Source of the DNA: Candidatus Gastranaerophilales bacterium
GTDB taxonomy: Bacteria; Cyanobacteriota; Vampirovibrionia; Gastranaerophilales; Gastranaerophilaceae
Direction: 5' to 3'
NCBI GenBank assembly: GCA_944324945.1
Contig: CALUYE010000003.1
Location: 124,001-188,000 of the forward strand
DNA: 64,000 nt
Shown here: piece by piece, positions 34,933 to 43,295 of the stretch
How positions within the stretch are numbered: the stretch's first letter is position 1
Layout: each line of letters begins with the position of its first letter
Notes under the pieces: generated by a model
Seen by the model: the letters and a program-made list of their open reading frames with translations, nothing else
Database searches by the model: none
Told to the model about the DNA's origin: nothing
Program-made: the position numbers and the translations under genes

Positions 34933-36588
34933 ATGGCAAAAATTAAAGTCTCGTCTTATCTTGTGCGTCAGCTTGAAAAATTGGGAATTGAAGAAATTTT
35001 CGGACTCCCGGGGGATTATAATTTTGAACTTGTAGAAGCAATAGAAAAAAGCGATAAAATCTCCTGGATTGGTTCAACAAACGAACTGAACGGCGGATAT
35101 TGCGCGGACGGTTACGCCAGACAAAAAGGATACGGCGCCCTTTTAACAACATTCGGAGTAGGAGAATTATCCGCAATAAATGCCATAGCAGGATGCGCAT
35201 CAGAAAACATTCCGGTTATGAAAATAACAGGCACCCCTTCAAGCGAACACATTAAAAATAAAACCCTTCTTCACCATAACTTAAAAAACGCTGATTATTA
35301 CGCTTTTTATAAAGCATATCAAAATATAGTCGAAGATTGCGCCTTTTTAACCAAAGAAAACGCAAAAGACGAAATAGACAGATTAATTAATGTAATGGTT
35401 AAAACAAAAAAACCTGTCTATATTGCAATCCCAATGGATGTTGCCGTTTATGAAATTGAAGATGATGAAAACAATATAACAGAACCAACATCTGATATAG
35501 ATAATCTTAAATACGCACTTGATAAAATTATTAATGAAATTAAAAATTCAAGAAACCCTGTTGTTATAGCAGACATCTTAGCGCGCAGATTTAATTCAAG
35601 AGAAGAAATTAATAATTTTTTAGAAAAAACAAAAATCCCGAGCACCTGTTTTTTAAGAGGGCTTGATGTAATTAAAACTTCAACCCCTAACTTTTTTGGC
35701 TGTTATGCAGGAAAAAACGATAATTTTGAATGCTATAACTACACTAATTCTTCTGATTGTATTATTTGTTTTGGGGATGTTATTTCAGATCTTAATACCT
35801 TAGGGTTTGACTTTAAATTTGATATTCAAAATATAATCAGTATTCAAGGAAATTTCATAAACTTTAAAGGTGAAATAATTGAAAATGTTTTAATGAAAGA
35901 TTTAGCGAGAGAATTATATAAAAAAATTGACTATAAATCAGATAAAACAATCGAGAGAAAATTTAAATATAAAAAAACCGATTTCAATTTAGATGAAAAA
36001 TTAAGCGCAAAATATATCTATCCCCGCCTTGAAAAATTTTTAAAAGAAGGTGATATTTATATAAACGAAGTGGGTTTAAGCACTTTTGGCACAATGCCGA
36101 TGATGCTGCCTGATAATATTGATATTAATAACCAGCTTCTATGGGGGTCAATCGGCTGGGCAACACCGTGCGCATTTGGATGCGCCATTGCGCAAAAAGA
36201 AAGAAGGGTTATTTTAATAACGGGAGACGGTGCCCACCAGCTAACCGCACAGGAAATTTCAGCTATGATGCGCTATAAAGTAAAACCTGTTATTTTTGTT
36301 ATAAATAACTCAGGCTACACGGTTGAGAGAATACTTTGCGATAATGTTAATGCAAAATATAATGATATTGCAAAATGGAATTATTCAATTTTACCCGAAA
36401 TTTTTGACGGGGAGTGCTTCTGCGCTAAGGTTGAAACAAACAGGGAATTTGATGAAATTTTAGAAAAAATAGAAAAAATTCAAAAAGAAAAAATGTGCTA
36501 TATAGAACTTTGCTGCGATTATCTTGATATACCAAAACTCGCTCTTTCATCAGCTAAACACCCTGAACAATTAAAAAAAGAGGATTAA
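34933..36588 (+). CDS. Pyruvate/indolepyruvate decarboxylase-type thiamine-diphosphate enzyme
   Basis: Non-oxidative decarboxylation of a 2-keto acid to an aldehyde. The 551 residues match the family. All five catalytic residues known from Zymomonas pyruvate decarboxylase have counterparts: Asp28 in LPGDYN, Glu51 in STNELN, His114-His115 in LLHHNL, and the Glu in NNSGYTVERI (near 463). The ThDP-binding GDGAHQLTAQE motif is near 431. The substrate may be pyruvate (ethanol fermentation), indolepyruvate or phenylpyruvate; this cannot be fixed by eye. AGGAG supports the ATG. It is a monocistronic gene between two terminators. Confidence 0.9.
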   Translation: MAKIKVSSYLVRQLEKLGIEEIFGLPGDYNFELVEAIEKSDKISWIGSTNELNGGYCADGYARQKGYGALLTTFGVGELSAINAIAGCASENIPVMKITGTPSSEHIKNKTLLHHNLKNADYYAFYKAYQNIVEDCAFLTKENAKDEIDRLINVMVKTKKPVYIAIPMDVAVYEIEDDENNITEPTSDIDNLKYALDKIINEIKNSRNPVVIADILARRFNSREEINNFLEKTKIPSTCFLRGLDVIKTSTPNFFGCYAGKNDNFECYNYTNSSDCIICFGDVISDLNTLGFDFKFDIQNIISIQGNFINFKGEIIENVLMKDLARELYKKIDYKSDKTIERKFKYKKTDFNLDEKLSAKYIYPRLEKFLKEGDIYINEVGLSTFGTMPMMLPDNIDINNQLLWGSIGWATPCAFGCAIAQKERRVILITGDGAHQLTAQEISAMMRYKVKPVIFVINNSGYTVERILCDNVNAKYNDIAKWNYSILPEIFDGECFCAKVETNREFDEILEKIEKIQKEKMCYIELCCDYLDIPKLALSSAKHPEQLKKED

Positions 36589-36605
36589 ATTTCCTCTTTT
36601 TTTAA
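36573..36605 (+). terminator. Terminator overlapping the end of the decarboxylase gene
   Basis: A 12-bp stem (36573-36584 with 36592-36603) starts inside the last codons and ends in a T run. Its A/T symmetry could also stop minus-strand transcripts from the tRNA-Arg side. Confidence 0.85.
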
Positions 36606-36620
36606 TCAGAATATATAAAT

Positions 36621-36694
36621 TGCGCCCAATGGGATTCAAACCCATAGTCTTTGGCTTCGGAGACCAATGCTTTATTCGATTAAGCTATGAGCGC
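36621..36694 (-). tRNA. tRNA-Arg (anticodon CCG)
   Basis: 74 nucleotides on the minus strand. The acceptor stem (36694-36688 with 36628-36622) has one T-G wobble and discriminator A. The D stem is GCTT/AAGC, the anticodon stem TTGGT/GCCAA, and the loop CTCCGAA gives anticodon CCG (36660-36658). The T stem is ATGGG/CCCAT. CCA is not encoded. It begins four bases beyond the punA stop on the same strand, so it may be processed from the punA transcript. Confidence 0.95.
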
Positions 36695-36698
36695 AAAA

Positions 36699-37508
36699 TT
36701 AATCAATTTTATGTATCATGCGTTTTATTAAATCAGCAAGTTTTTTGCCTGATTTTTGACCTGTTTCTAATACTTCCTGATGGTTTGGTATGTGTTTGCT
36801 CACGCCTGTTGCATAATTTGTAATTAAGCTGAATGCCGCAATTTTCATTTTTAAATAATTTGCCATAATCGCTTCAGGCACACTCGACATCCCGACAGCA
36901 TCAGCTCCTAAAGTCCTATACGCTTTTATTTCCGCTTTTGTCTCATAACATGGCCCGCTCACAGCCAGATAAACCCCTTTAATAATATCGATATTTAAAT
37001 CACATGCGCAATTAAGGGCAAGATTTTTCAATTCATCACAATAAATATCATCCATGGATGGGAATCTATCGCCTTTTTTATCATGTTTTCCTATTAAAGG
37101 ATTTGTGCCAAGGAAATTTATATGATCATCAAGCATCATAATATCGCCGATTTTATAGTTTTTATTCGTAGCACCTGCCGCATTTGTGATAAATAAATAT
37201 TCAACGCCAAGCTCTTTAAAAACCCTTATCGGATATATTATTTCATCCATCGAATAACCTTCGTAGTAATGAAATCTTCCTTTCATTACTACCGTATCTT
37301 TATTATCAATTTTAGTGAAAAATAATTCGCCCTTATGGCCTTCAACGGTTGACTGGGCAAAATTAGGAATTATTTCGTAGGGAATATTAATGCCATCAAG
37401 TCCATCACAAAAACAGCCCAACCCCGAACCTAAAATAACGGCAAAACGCGGTTTAAAATTGTTGGTTTTTGAATTTATAAAATCAACGGTTTCTTGAATT
37501 TTTTCCAT
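36699..37508 (-). CDS. punA: Purine nucleoside phosphorylase (inosine/guanosine type)
   Basis: Splits inosine or guanosine with phosphate to the base and ribose-1-phosphate for purine salvage. The 269 residues fit the trimeric PNP family. Seen: the VILGSGLG phosphate loop, the VEGHKGEL block, the GRFHYYEGY block, TNAAGATN, the AVSGPCYETKAEI block carrying the purine-site Glu, and the VGMSSVPE signature with the ITNYATG block. It follows a probable rpoZ gene by 29 bases on the same strand. Confidence 0.94.
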   Translation of the reverse strand: MEKIQETVDFINSKTNNFKPRFAVILGSGLGCFCDGLDGINIPYEIIPNFAQSTVEGHKGELFFTKIDNKDTVVMKGRFHYYEGYSMDEIIYPIRVFKELGVEYLFITNAAGATNKNYKIGDIMMLDDHINFLGTNPLIGKHDKKGDRFPSMDDIYCDELKNLALNCACDLNIDIIKGVYLAVSGPCYETKAEIKAYRTLGADAVGMSSVPEAIMANYLKMKIAAFSLITNYATGVSKHIPNHQEVLETGQKSGKKLADLIKRMIHKID

Positions 37509-37537
37509 AAGCTAATTAATATAGATAAAGTTCTAAA

Positions 37538-37783
37538 TTAACCGACCAATCCGTCATCATCAGATTCTGAAGCTTTTACCATTATTGCATGCTGAACCGG
37601 TTTTTCTTTTTTTACATTGGCATCAAAAGGAATTTCAACATCAAAACCAAAGTCGTCTCTGGGTTTTTTAATTTGTGATTCGTCAACTAATTTTTTTGCA
37701 AGTTCTATTAATTCATATACTAATTGATAGCGATTAGGTGCTTTTTCGTTTAAATCCCATGCGGTTTTAGTAATTTGATTCAT
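37538..37783 (-). CDS. rpoZ: Probable RNA polymerase omega subunit
   Basis: 81 residues. APNRYQLVYELIELAKKL matches the core omega helix (N-R-[FY]-x-L-V...A-[KR]-x-[AL]), and EKPVQHAIMVKASE matches the K-P-V-x-x-A-[LI] segment that follows it. Between them sits a longer acidic loop than usual, and the leader is short. Omega wraps the beta-prime tail, here RpoC2, and aids assembly. AGGAG supports the ATG. It is short and divergent, so the assignment is probable, not certain. An rpoZ gene is expected in every such genome, and no better candidate is in the window. Confidence 0.65.
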   Translation of the reverse strand: MNQITKTAWDLNEKAPNRYQLVYELIELAKKLVDESQIKKPRDDFGFDVEIPFDANVKKEKPVQHAIMVKASESDDDGLVG

Positions 37784-37842
37784 AATTTTCTCCTATATAT
37801 TAATCTTACAATGAGAAGAATTTTGATGCAAGAGCAGGGTCT

Positions 37843-38991
37843 TTAAATTTCAATAAAATCTTCCATTTTTAATTTTAATATATTTTTAATTTCGTCTAAG
37901 CTGTCGCATTTTGCAAAAACAATTGCAAAAACAGGGTTGTTTTTATAATCAATTTTTCGCACCACCAAGGGGTTTGAGATATTTTTTAAATATTTTTCAT
38001 AATCTATATTTTTAATTTCTTCATTTTTAATCATTGAAGGAATATCTGCCATTGTGAAATAATAGTAAGAATTATCTTTATCTTTCAGGATATTTTCCCA
38101 GTTTGGCTTTTTTTGATTTAGGAAATATTCATAAACATTTATTCCCCAGGCACTATAAGCCATATCCGTTATGCACCATCCGCAAAAGCGCATGGGGTTT
38201 AGTTCAATCGGGATAATATTATTTTCGTTTGCTCTTAATTCAAGATGGAAAGGGAAATTTTTATATCCGATACAGGAAGAAATTTTATCCAAAACAAGTT
38301 TAAATTTATCGCAGTATTTTTCAATTATTTCCTTATTTGTATAATATGCTCTATCCGATACATCAGACGCATCAAAAAAAGGATGTTTATAGATATTTAA
38401 TATTGTAGCGCATCCGTTATTATCATAATATGCATCAAGTGCAAACTCGTCTCCTTCAATCATCTCCTCAATTAAAAACTTTTGAGTATTTACAACATTT
38501 TCAGGAAAAACGGAAGCAAATTTTTCAATATCTTTATCTAAATTTAATATTACTTTATTCCACTCATCAATATTATTAACAGGATAAACCCCGAAACTTA
38601 AAAAACCTACGCTCGGTTTTAAAATTAAAGGAAATTTTAAATTTTGAGGGTTTAATTTTTTAAGTTCATCTTTTGAAACTTCGCAAAAATAATAATCAGG
38701 ATATATTGATTTTATTGCGTTTCTGAATTTTGCTTTATCTTTACTTATTTTAATAAATTCATTCAATTTTGAATCATGCAAATTTTCATCAATCCAGCTT
38801 ATCGCATTTTCGCTGTTTGTATAGATTAATTCATTTTCGTTTTTATATTTATCAACAGCTTCTTTTGTTGAAATCAAATTTTTAAAAACGGGATAAACCC
38901 TTGCAATTTCGTTATCAAGAACACAAATATTATTTTTGTTAATTGTATCAATTAAAAAATCCGAAACATAAGGTTTTTCTAAAATTATCAT
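37843..38991 (-). CDS. ATP-grasp domain ligase of unknown substrate
   Basis: 382 residues with an ATP-grasp fold. An N-terminal pre-grasp region (1-100) is followed by FPLILKPSVGFLSFGV (adenine/phosphate-binding strand and loop), FLIEEMIEGDEFALDAYY (the E-E-x-x-x-G hinge strand) and FHLELR...IPIELNPMR (metal-binding Glu and Asn). Such enzymes join a carboxylate to an amine or thiol through an acyl phosphate, as in peptide-like metabolites, cofactors or side-chain modification. No partner gene lies next to it, so the substrate is not predictable. AGGAG supports the ATG. Confidence 0.8.
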   Translation of the reverse strand: MIILEKPYVSDFLIDTINKNNICVLDNEIARVYPVFKNLISTKEAVDKYKNENELIYTNSENAISWIDENLHDSKLNEFIKISKDKAKFRNAIKSIYPDYYFCEVSKDELKKLNPQNLKFPLILKPSVGFLSFGVYPVNNIDEWNKVILNLDKDIEKFASVFPENVVNTQKFLIEEMIEGDEFALDAYYDNNGCATILNIYKHPFFDASDVSDRAYYTNKEIIEKYCDKFKLVLDKISSCIGYKNFPFHLELRANENNIIPIELNPMRFCGWCITDMAYSAWGINVYEYFLNQKKPNWENILKDKDNSYYYFTMADIPSMIKNEEIKNIDYEKYLKNISNPLVVRKIDYKNNPVFAIVFAKCDSLDEIKNILKLKMEDFIEI

Positions 38992-39131
38992 AATAACTCC
39001 TTTTAGACAATTTTATCATAAATAAAAATTCAAATTATATAAAACAAAATGTAATTTAATATATAAATACTATTTCCTTTTTATCAATTTTGTAGTAATA
39101 TTTTTTTAAGGAATTCAAAAGAATAGAAACT

Positions 39132-39818
39132 ATGAAAATAAAAGAAAAAAAAGAAGATTTATTGGCAAACATAATTTATGATTTAAAAACACCTACTAAC
39201 GCACAAATCACTGCACTTGAATCATTTTTAAAAACCAGCGGCAAAAAAATTAACTCCGAAGAAAAAGATTTAATCGAACTAACTCTTAATTCATGCCTGC
39301 ATGTTCAAAAATTAATAGATAATTTTAGCAGTGCATACAGATTAAATTTTGAAAATTTAAAATTGAATTATGAAAAATTCGATATTGTAAACATGATAAA
39401 TACAATAATAAAAGAAGCGGATATTCTTTTAAAATATTCTCAACTCAATGTCGATTTTAATCTTAAAGACGAAATTATAATTTATGCCGATAAAGCACAG
39501 GTTCAAAAAGTAATTGAAAACATTTTATACAACAGCATAAACCATGCTTTTAAAGATTCAACCATTGAAATTGCAATTTCAAAAGAAAAAAATTATTTAA
39601 TTTTTCAAACAAAAAGCAAAAGTCCTTATATTGAACCTCAAATTTTGAAAGAAATTTTTGATAAATACAAAACGCACAACACAAACTACAACAAGACAAT
39701 TGTTAATTTAGGGCTTTATTTATCAAAAGAAATAATATGTGCGCATTTTGGTAAAATGATAGCAAAAAGTTTTGATGATAATACAAATATCCTGGGTTTC
39801 AGTATTCCTATAAAATAA
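39132..39818 (+). CDS. Histidine-kinase-like protein lacking the phospho-acceptor His
   Basis: 228 residues. The layout is that of a minimal HisKA-HATPase kinase. The H-box reads IIYDLKTPT, with Tyr16 where the phosphorylated His should be. The N box (IENILYNSINHA) is present. The G1 Asp-x-Gly-x-Gly is replaced by TKSKSPYIEP, and the G2 region is VNLGLYLSKEI. It is probably a pseudokinase that binds or regulates another kinase or a receiver domain, or a decaying gene. The frame is intact, favouring a retained role. No response regulator is adjacent. A terminator follows directly. Confidence 0.8.
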   Translation: MKIKEKKEDLLANIIYDLKTPTNAQITALESFLKTSGKKINSEEKDLIELTLNSCLHVQKLIDNFSSAYRLNFENLKLNYEKFDIVNMINTIIKEADILLKYSQLNVDFNLKDEIIIYADKAQVQKVIENILYNSINHAFKDSTIEIAISKEKNYLIFQTKSKSPYIEPQILKEIFDKYKTHNTNYNKTIVNLGLYLSKEIICAHFGKMIAKSFDDNTNILGFSIPIK

Positions 39819-39820
39819 GA

Positions 39821-39850
39821 AAATACAGGGAAAATATTTTCCCTGTATTT
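39821..39850. terminator. Perfect 30-base palindrome, probable bidirectional terminator
   Basis: Two 15-base arms around AAATACAGGGAAAAT without spacer, between convergent genes ending at 39818 and 39887. Confidence 0.75.
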
Positions 39851-39886
39851 CAGTAATTTAATTAAAGCAGAATGTGGGTGTGTAGA

Positions 39887-41155
39887 TTATGCGAATGTCT
39901 TGAATGTCTTATCAATATTATCGTCTATAACTTTTTGTACGGATTCGACTTCTGTTGTAACCGCACTTCTTTGCGTTTCGATATTATCCAATTCCATTTC
40001 CAATCTCTTATCTTGGGATTGAATTTCATTTTGCAAACGGTCATATTTTGCCTTAGCTGCAGCATCATCAGCATCGTAGTATGTATCTGCTACAGAAGAT
40101 AAGGCATCATAAGAAGTCTTTTTCCAACTTAGCTGGTTAGTGTCTTGATCTGGAGTACCTGATTCAATTAAGTACAATCCGTTTCTTAGACAATCTTGAA
40201 GATAGTTTGCTTCTTCGGTTGTACTTGTACCGCCGCCTTGCAAAGATTCATCAACAACGTATCTGTTTACAACAGAACCGTTTTCATCATAAAGAGTATA
40301 TTTTCCATCACCGCCTAATACAACTCTTCCTTGTGCGGCACCTGATGTTGTTGTTGAATAAGTTTTTGATTCATTTTCCATACTTGCAACCTGAACGGGA
40401 GTTCCGTTTGTTTGATTTGTTCCTGCAAGCTGCGTTAAGTCGGTATCAGTAACACCGTCTTTAATCGTAACTTTGTAATATGAAAAACTTGCACTTCCGT
40501 CGCTTGAAACACCTGCAATAGCAGCACCTGTTCCTGAGCCGTCGTATTTAATAACATAACCGTTTTGGTTTAATACATAGTCTCCATCACTCAATTTTGA
40601 AGAAGGAGTAGCAGTTACGCTGATTTTATTTGAATAAGTAGAGTTAATTTCGGGAGTGCTTATTATAACGCTGTTTTTCTGCGTACTGTCATAATTGAAT
40701 GTTCCGTCATCGTTTGAACTTGAATAGCCGGGGATTTCGTTTGGATCGGAAACTACAATTGCCCCGTCTACATCAACCAGTCTATAGTATCCTGTTACGC
40801 TGAAACCGCCCGAGTTAAAGCTGTCTGCCGCACCGTTTGCAACAATACCGTATCCGTTTGCAATAGCGCTTGTAGGATCGTTGCCGACCGCTTTTGTAAG
40901 ACCGCTTGTTAGCGCAGCATAGGATAAATTGTAATCTTTTGTTGTAGTTGAACCGTTAGCATCAGCACCTCTGGTTGTGATTGTCATAACTCTGTTTGAA
41001 GTTGCTGTTTCATATTCATTTGAAACAGATTCAAGTTGTTGAGATAACAACAATCTTCTTTGTGAAATTTGTTGAGCACGAAGCTCTAAGTCGTTCTTTC
41101 TTGCAGTTAATAATAACATTCTGCCTTGACTTGCCGATAAACCCATTTTTACCAC
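39887..41155 (-). CDS. Ser/Thr/Gly-rich protein with coiled-coil ends (flagellin-like layout)
   Basis: 422 residues. An amphipathic helical N-terminus (about 5-52, starting MGLSASQGRMLLLTAR) and a helical C-terminus (about 365-420) enclose a long, Ser/Thr/Gly/Asp-rich middle of likely beta structure. This plan, with helical ends that could pair and a variable middle, resembles flagellins and hook-associated proteins. No diagnostic flagellin residues are recognised and no flagellar genes are near. No signal peptide is seen. It may be a surface or filament protein exported by a type III-like or other route; that is inference. Confidence 0.65.
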   Translation of the reverse strand: MVKMGLSASQGRMLLLTARKNDLELRAQQISQRRLLLSQQLESVSNEYETATSNRVMTITTRGADANGSTTTKDYNLSYAALTSGLTKAVGNDPTSAIANGYGIVANGAADSFNSGGFSVTGYYRLVDVDGAIVVSDPNEIPGYSSSNDDGTFNYDSTQKNSVIISTPEINSTYSNKISVTATPSSKLSDGDYVLNQNGYVIKYDGSGTGAAIAGVSSDGSASFSYYKVTIKDGVTDTDLTQLAGTNQTNGTPVQVASMENESKTYSTTTSGAAQGRVVLGGDGKYTLYDENGSVVNRYVVDESLQGGGTSTTEEANYLQDCLRNGLYLIESGTPDQDTNQLSWKKTSYDALSSVADTYYDADDAAAKAKYDRLQNEIQSQDKRLEMELDNIETQRSAVTTEVESVQKVIDDNIDKTFKTFA

Positions 41156-41270
41156 CTTTACTTTATTAAATTACTTGCAGATTTAACTATAAATAGCTAG
41201 TTTGCTCTTAATTTTCTAATTCCACTTTTTATTTTTTTATAACAAACTTGAAAAAACAGCTTTACATTTT

Positions 41271-41300
41271 GTAATAAAAAAGCACACTGTTTGTGTGCTT
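41271..41300 (-). terminator. Terminator of the tolC-family gene
   Basis: An 8-bp stem (41280-41287 with 41293-41300) is followed on the minus strand by TTTTTATT. Confidence 0.8.
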
Positions 41301-41324
41301 AAAATTACTGCATCTGTTAAAAAG

Positions 41325-42692
41325 TTAGACTTTTGCGCCCGTTGCTTTATATAAACCAATTTTTGAAATATAGCAATCGGTTTTTGATGTTGCGCTTAGT
41401 TGTTCAATATATAAAAGAGCTTCTTTTTGCTGTAACAAATCAAGTTTTGAAATAACTCCTTCATCAAATTTCTTTTTTGAAATTTGATAGTCTTTATCTT
41501 GAATATCCAAGGCTTTTTTGTTGTTATCCGATTTTTCTTTATTGGATTTTAAATTATATAATGAATCGTTAACTTCCTGCATTGCGCTAAGGTTTGTCTT
41601 TTGGTATTCTTCAAGTATTTGTTGGTAATAATTTTTGGATAATTTTAAATTTGCAATTCTTCTAAAGCCCGTAAATACAGGCAACATTGCGCTCCCGCTT
41701 GCAAATGCAAACGCATTTTTCCAATCCATTCCGCCCGATAAAGAAGAAGCTGCAACAAAAGAAAGCATTCCCAAAATATCAATTGTCGGCAAAAATTCTT
41801 TTTTAGCTACCCTGATATCTATTCCTTTTGCTTCAAGCTGATTTTCTAAAGCTTTATAATCAGGACGGTTAACTATAATTTCAGAGCTTATTTCGGATGG
41901 AATTTCAAAATTATTATCAAGTTCATCAAGAGAAATTCTTTCATATTCTTTTGTATTGTTAGGACTGTCCCCTATTAAAACAGCAAGAGCATTTAAGGCA
42001 TTTTCTCTTGATTTTTTATATTCTATTAAATCATTTTGAGATAAAACGTAATTTTTTTCGGATAAAATCAAGTCTGATGTTGAAGATAATCCCTCTTCAT
42101 TTGAAATTTTCATTAAATCATAAATTTCTTTTCTGTTTGTAACAAGTTCTTCTTGAAGCTCAATTAATTTATCCAATTTGACGATATTATAATAAGTTGT
42201 TCCGACCATTGAAACAATTGCAATATTTGAAACTTGCGCCTGATATTGCGCGCTTTTGGCTATTTTTTTACTCGATTTTGTTTTATCCCAATTTTTCCCG
42301 GAAATATCAAGTTCATAGGAAGCAATTAAAGGAATTGCAAAAGAGCCGTTTGAATTTGTCATGGTTGGGAATTTAGCTACTGCAGGAGAAAAACCTACCG
42401 AAAATTGAGGCAATTGGTTTGAGCGCGTCATTGTAACGTTTAAATTAGCTTCTTCAAGCTTTAATTGCGCTGATTTAATATCATGGTTATTTTCAATTGC
42501 GCGCATGATATAACTTTCAAGATAAGAATCATTTAAATTCTTCCACCAGTCAAGATTTATATCTTCAATTACGCTTGTTTTCAACTCTTGTTTTTCTTTT
42601 TTGGGCTGCTTTTCAACAATTGCAAAAGCAGGTGTTAAATAAAATCCGAAAATAAACAGTGTTGTTAATATGGCAGTAAGTATTTTTTTCAT
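41325..42692 (-). CDS. TolC-family outer-membrane efflux channel
   Basis: Forms a trimeric channel through the outer membrane that receives substrates from a periplasmic adaptor. 455 residues with a clean signal peptide (hydrophobic core about 5-20, AFA cleavage near residue 24). Two repeats of the OEP family, each with long coiled-coil helices, are seen, for example around ALENQLEAKGIDIRVAKKEF and QEVNDSLYNLKSNKEKSDNNKKAL. A lipobox is absent. It is transcribed away from marR-emrA-emrB across a shared 137-base region, so the three parts of an Emr-type pump are coded together. GAGGA supports the start. Confidence 0.92.
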   Translation of the reverse strand: MKKILTAILTTLFIFGFYLTPAFAIVEKQPKKEKQELKTSVIEDINLDWWKNLNDSYLESYIMRAIENNHDIKSAQLKLEEANLNVTMTRSNQLPQFSVGFSPAVAKFPTMTNSNGSFAIPLIASYELDISGKNWDKTKSSKKIAKSAQYQAQVSNIAIVSMVGTTYYNIVKLDKLIELQEELVTNRKEIYDLMKISNEEGLSSTSDLILSEKNYVLSQNDLIEYKKSRENALNALAVLIGDSPNNTKEYERISLDELDNNFEIPSEISSEIIVNRPDYKALENQLEAKGIDIRVAKKEFLPTIDILGMLSFVAASSLSGGMDWKNAFAFASGSAMLPVFTGFRRIANLKLSKNYYQQILEEYQKTNLSAMQEVNDSLYNLKSNKEKSDNNKKALDIQDKDYQISKKKFDEGVISKLDLLQQKEALLYIEQLSATSKTDCYISKIGLYKATGAKV

Positions 42693-42752
42693 TTTTTCCT
42701 CAAACTTTTAAAATTTTTGTTGCTTTTTTAATAATAGAATGGTAGCATATTA

Positions 42753-42770
42753 ATGTTGCAAAAGCAACAT
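42753..42770. promoter_or_regulatory. Perfect inverted repeat, probable MarR operator
   Basis: ATGTTGC-AAAA-GCAACAT, 7-bp arms with a 4-base spacer, lies between divergent tolC and marR. Size and symmetry fit a MarR-dimer site. A related half site ACAACAT follows at 42780-42786. Confidence 0.7.
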
Positions 42771-42781
42771 GTATTTTATAC

Positions 42782-42811
42782 AACATTATAGTTTTTTATG
42801 ATAACATTATA
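42782..42811 (+). repeat. Direct repeat of AACATTATA in the marR promoter region
   Basis: Copies at 42782-42790 and 42803-42811 have start points 21 bases apart, two helical turns, on the same DNA face as each other. They may be additional regulator sites before marR. Confidence 0.5.
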
Positions 42812-42829
42812 AACTATTTAAAGGGGATT

Positions 42830-43285
42830 ATGAAAATAAAATTTGAAGATTCATTATTTTATCAGATAAAAATCAGCGAAAAATTTTTCAGAACTTTATT
42901 TGAACAATTTTTTAAAGAACTGAATCTTGGAATTAGCGCAATAGAACATTTAGCACTGGATATAATCTCACAAACCCCAAACTGTTGCCAAAGAGACTTG
43001 GCAAGAATTATCCTAAAAGACAGAGCAGGAACGGGAAAACTTGCATGTTCTCTTGAAAATAAAGGATTAATTAAAATTGAACTTAAAACAAAACACAACA
43101 GACCCGTAAGAATCTTAAGCATAACAGATAAAGGCAGGGAAATTCTTAAAAAAACAAATGATATCACAAAAACAATATCCCAAAAAATCCAAAAAAGAAT
43201 TTCGCATAATGTAATAGAAGAAACAAGAAAAACCCTGAAAGAATTCAGAGAAATCGTAAAAGACGCAATAATAAATAAAATATAG
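42830..43285 (+). CDS. MarR-family transcriptional regulator of the efflux locus
   Basis: 151 residues with a winged-helix core: QRDLARIIL...TGKLACSLENKGLIKI as the recognition helix region, and NRPVRILSITDKGREIL as the wing. Helical N- and C-termini form the dimer interface. The family represses efflux operons and releases DNA on binding small phenolic or drug-like ligands. It is the first gene of marR-emrA-emrB with 10 bases to emrA, and an inverted repeat upstream is the likely target. AAGGGG precedes the ATG. Confidence 0.9.
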   Translation: MKIKFEDSLFYQIKISEKFFRTLFEQFFKELNLGISAIEHLALDIISQTPNCCQRDLARIILKDRAGTGKLACSLENKGLIKIELKTKHNRPVRILSITDKGREILKKTNDITKTISQKIQKRISHNVIEETRKTLKEFREIVKDAIINKI

Positions 43286-43295
43286 GAGCAGAACA

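Noticed and set aside
39820-39852. Regulator binding site at the perfect palindrome
   Set aside because: Its position between two convergent stops fits a bidirectional terminator better.
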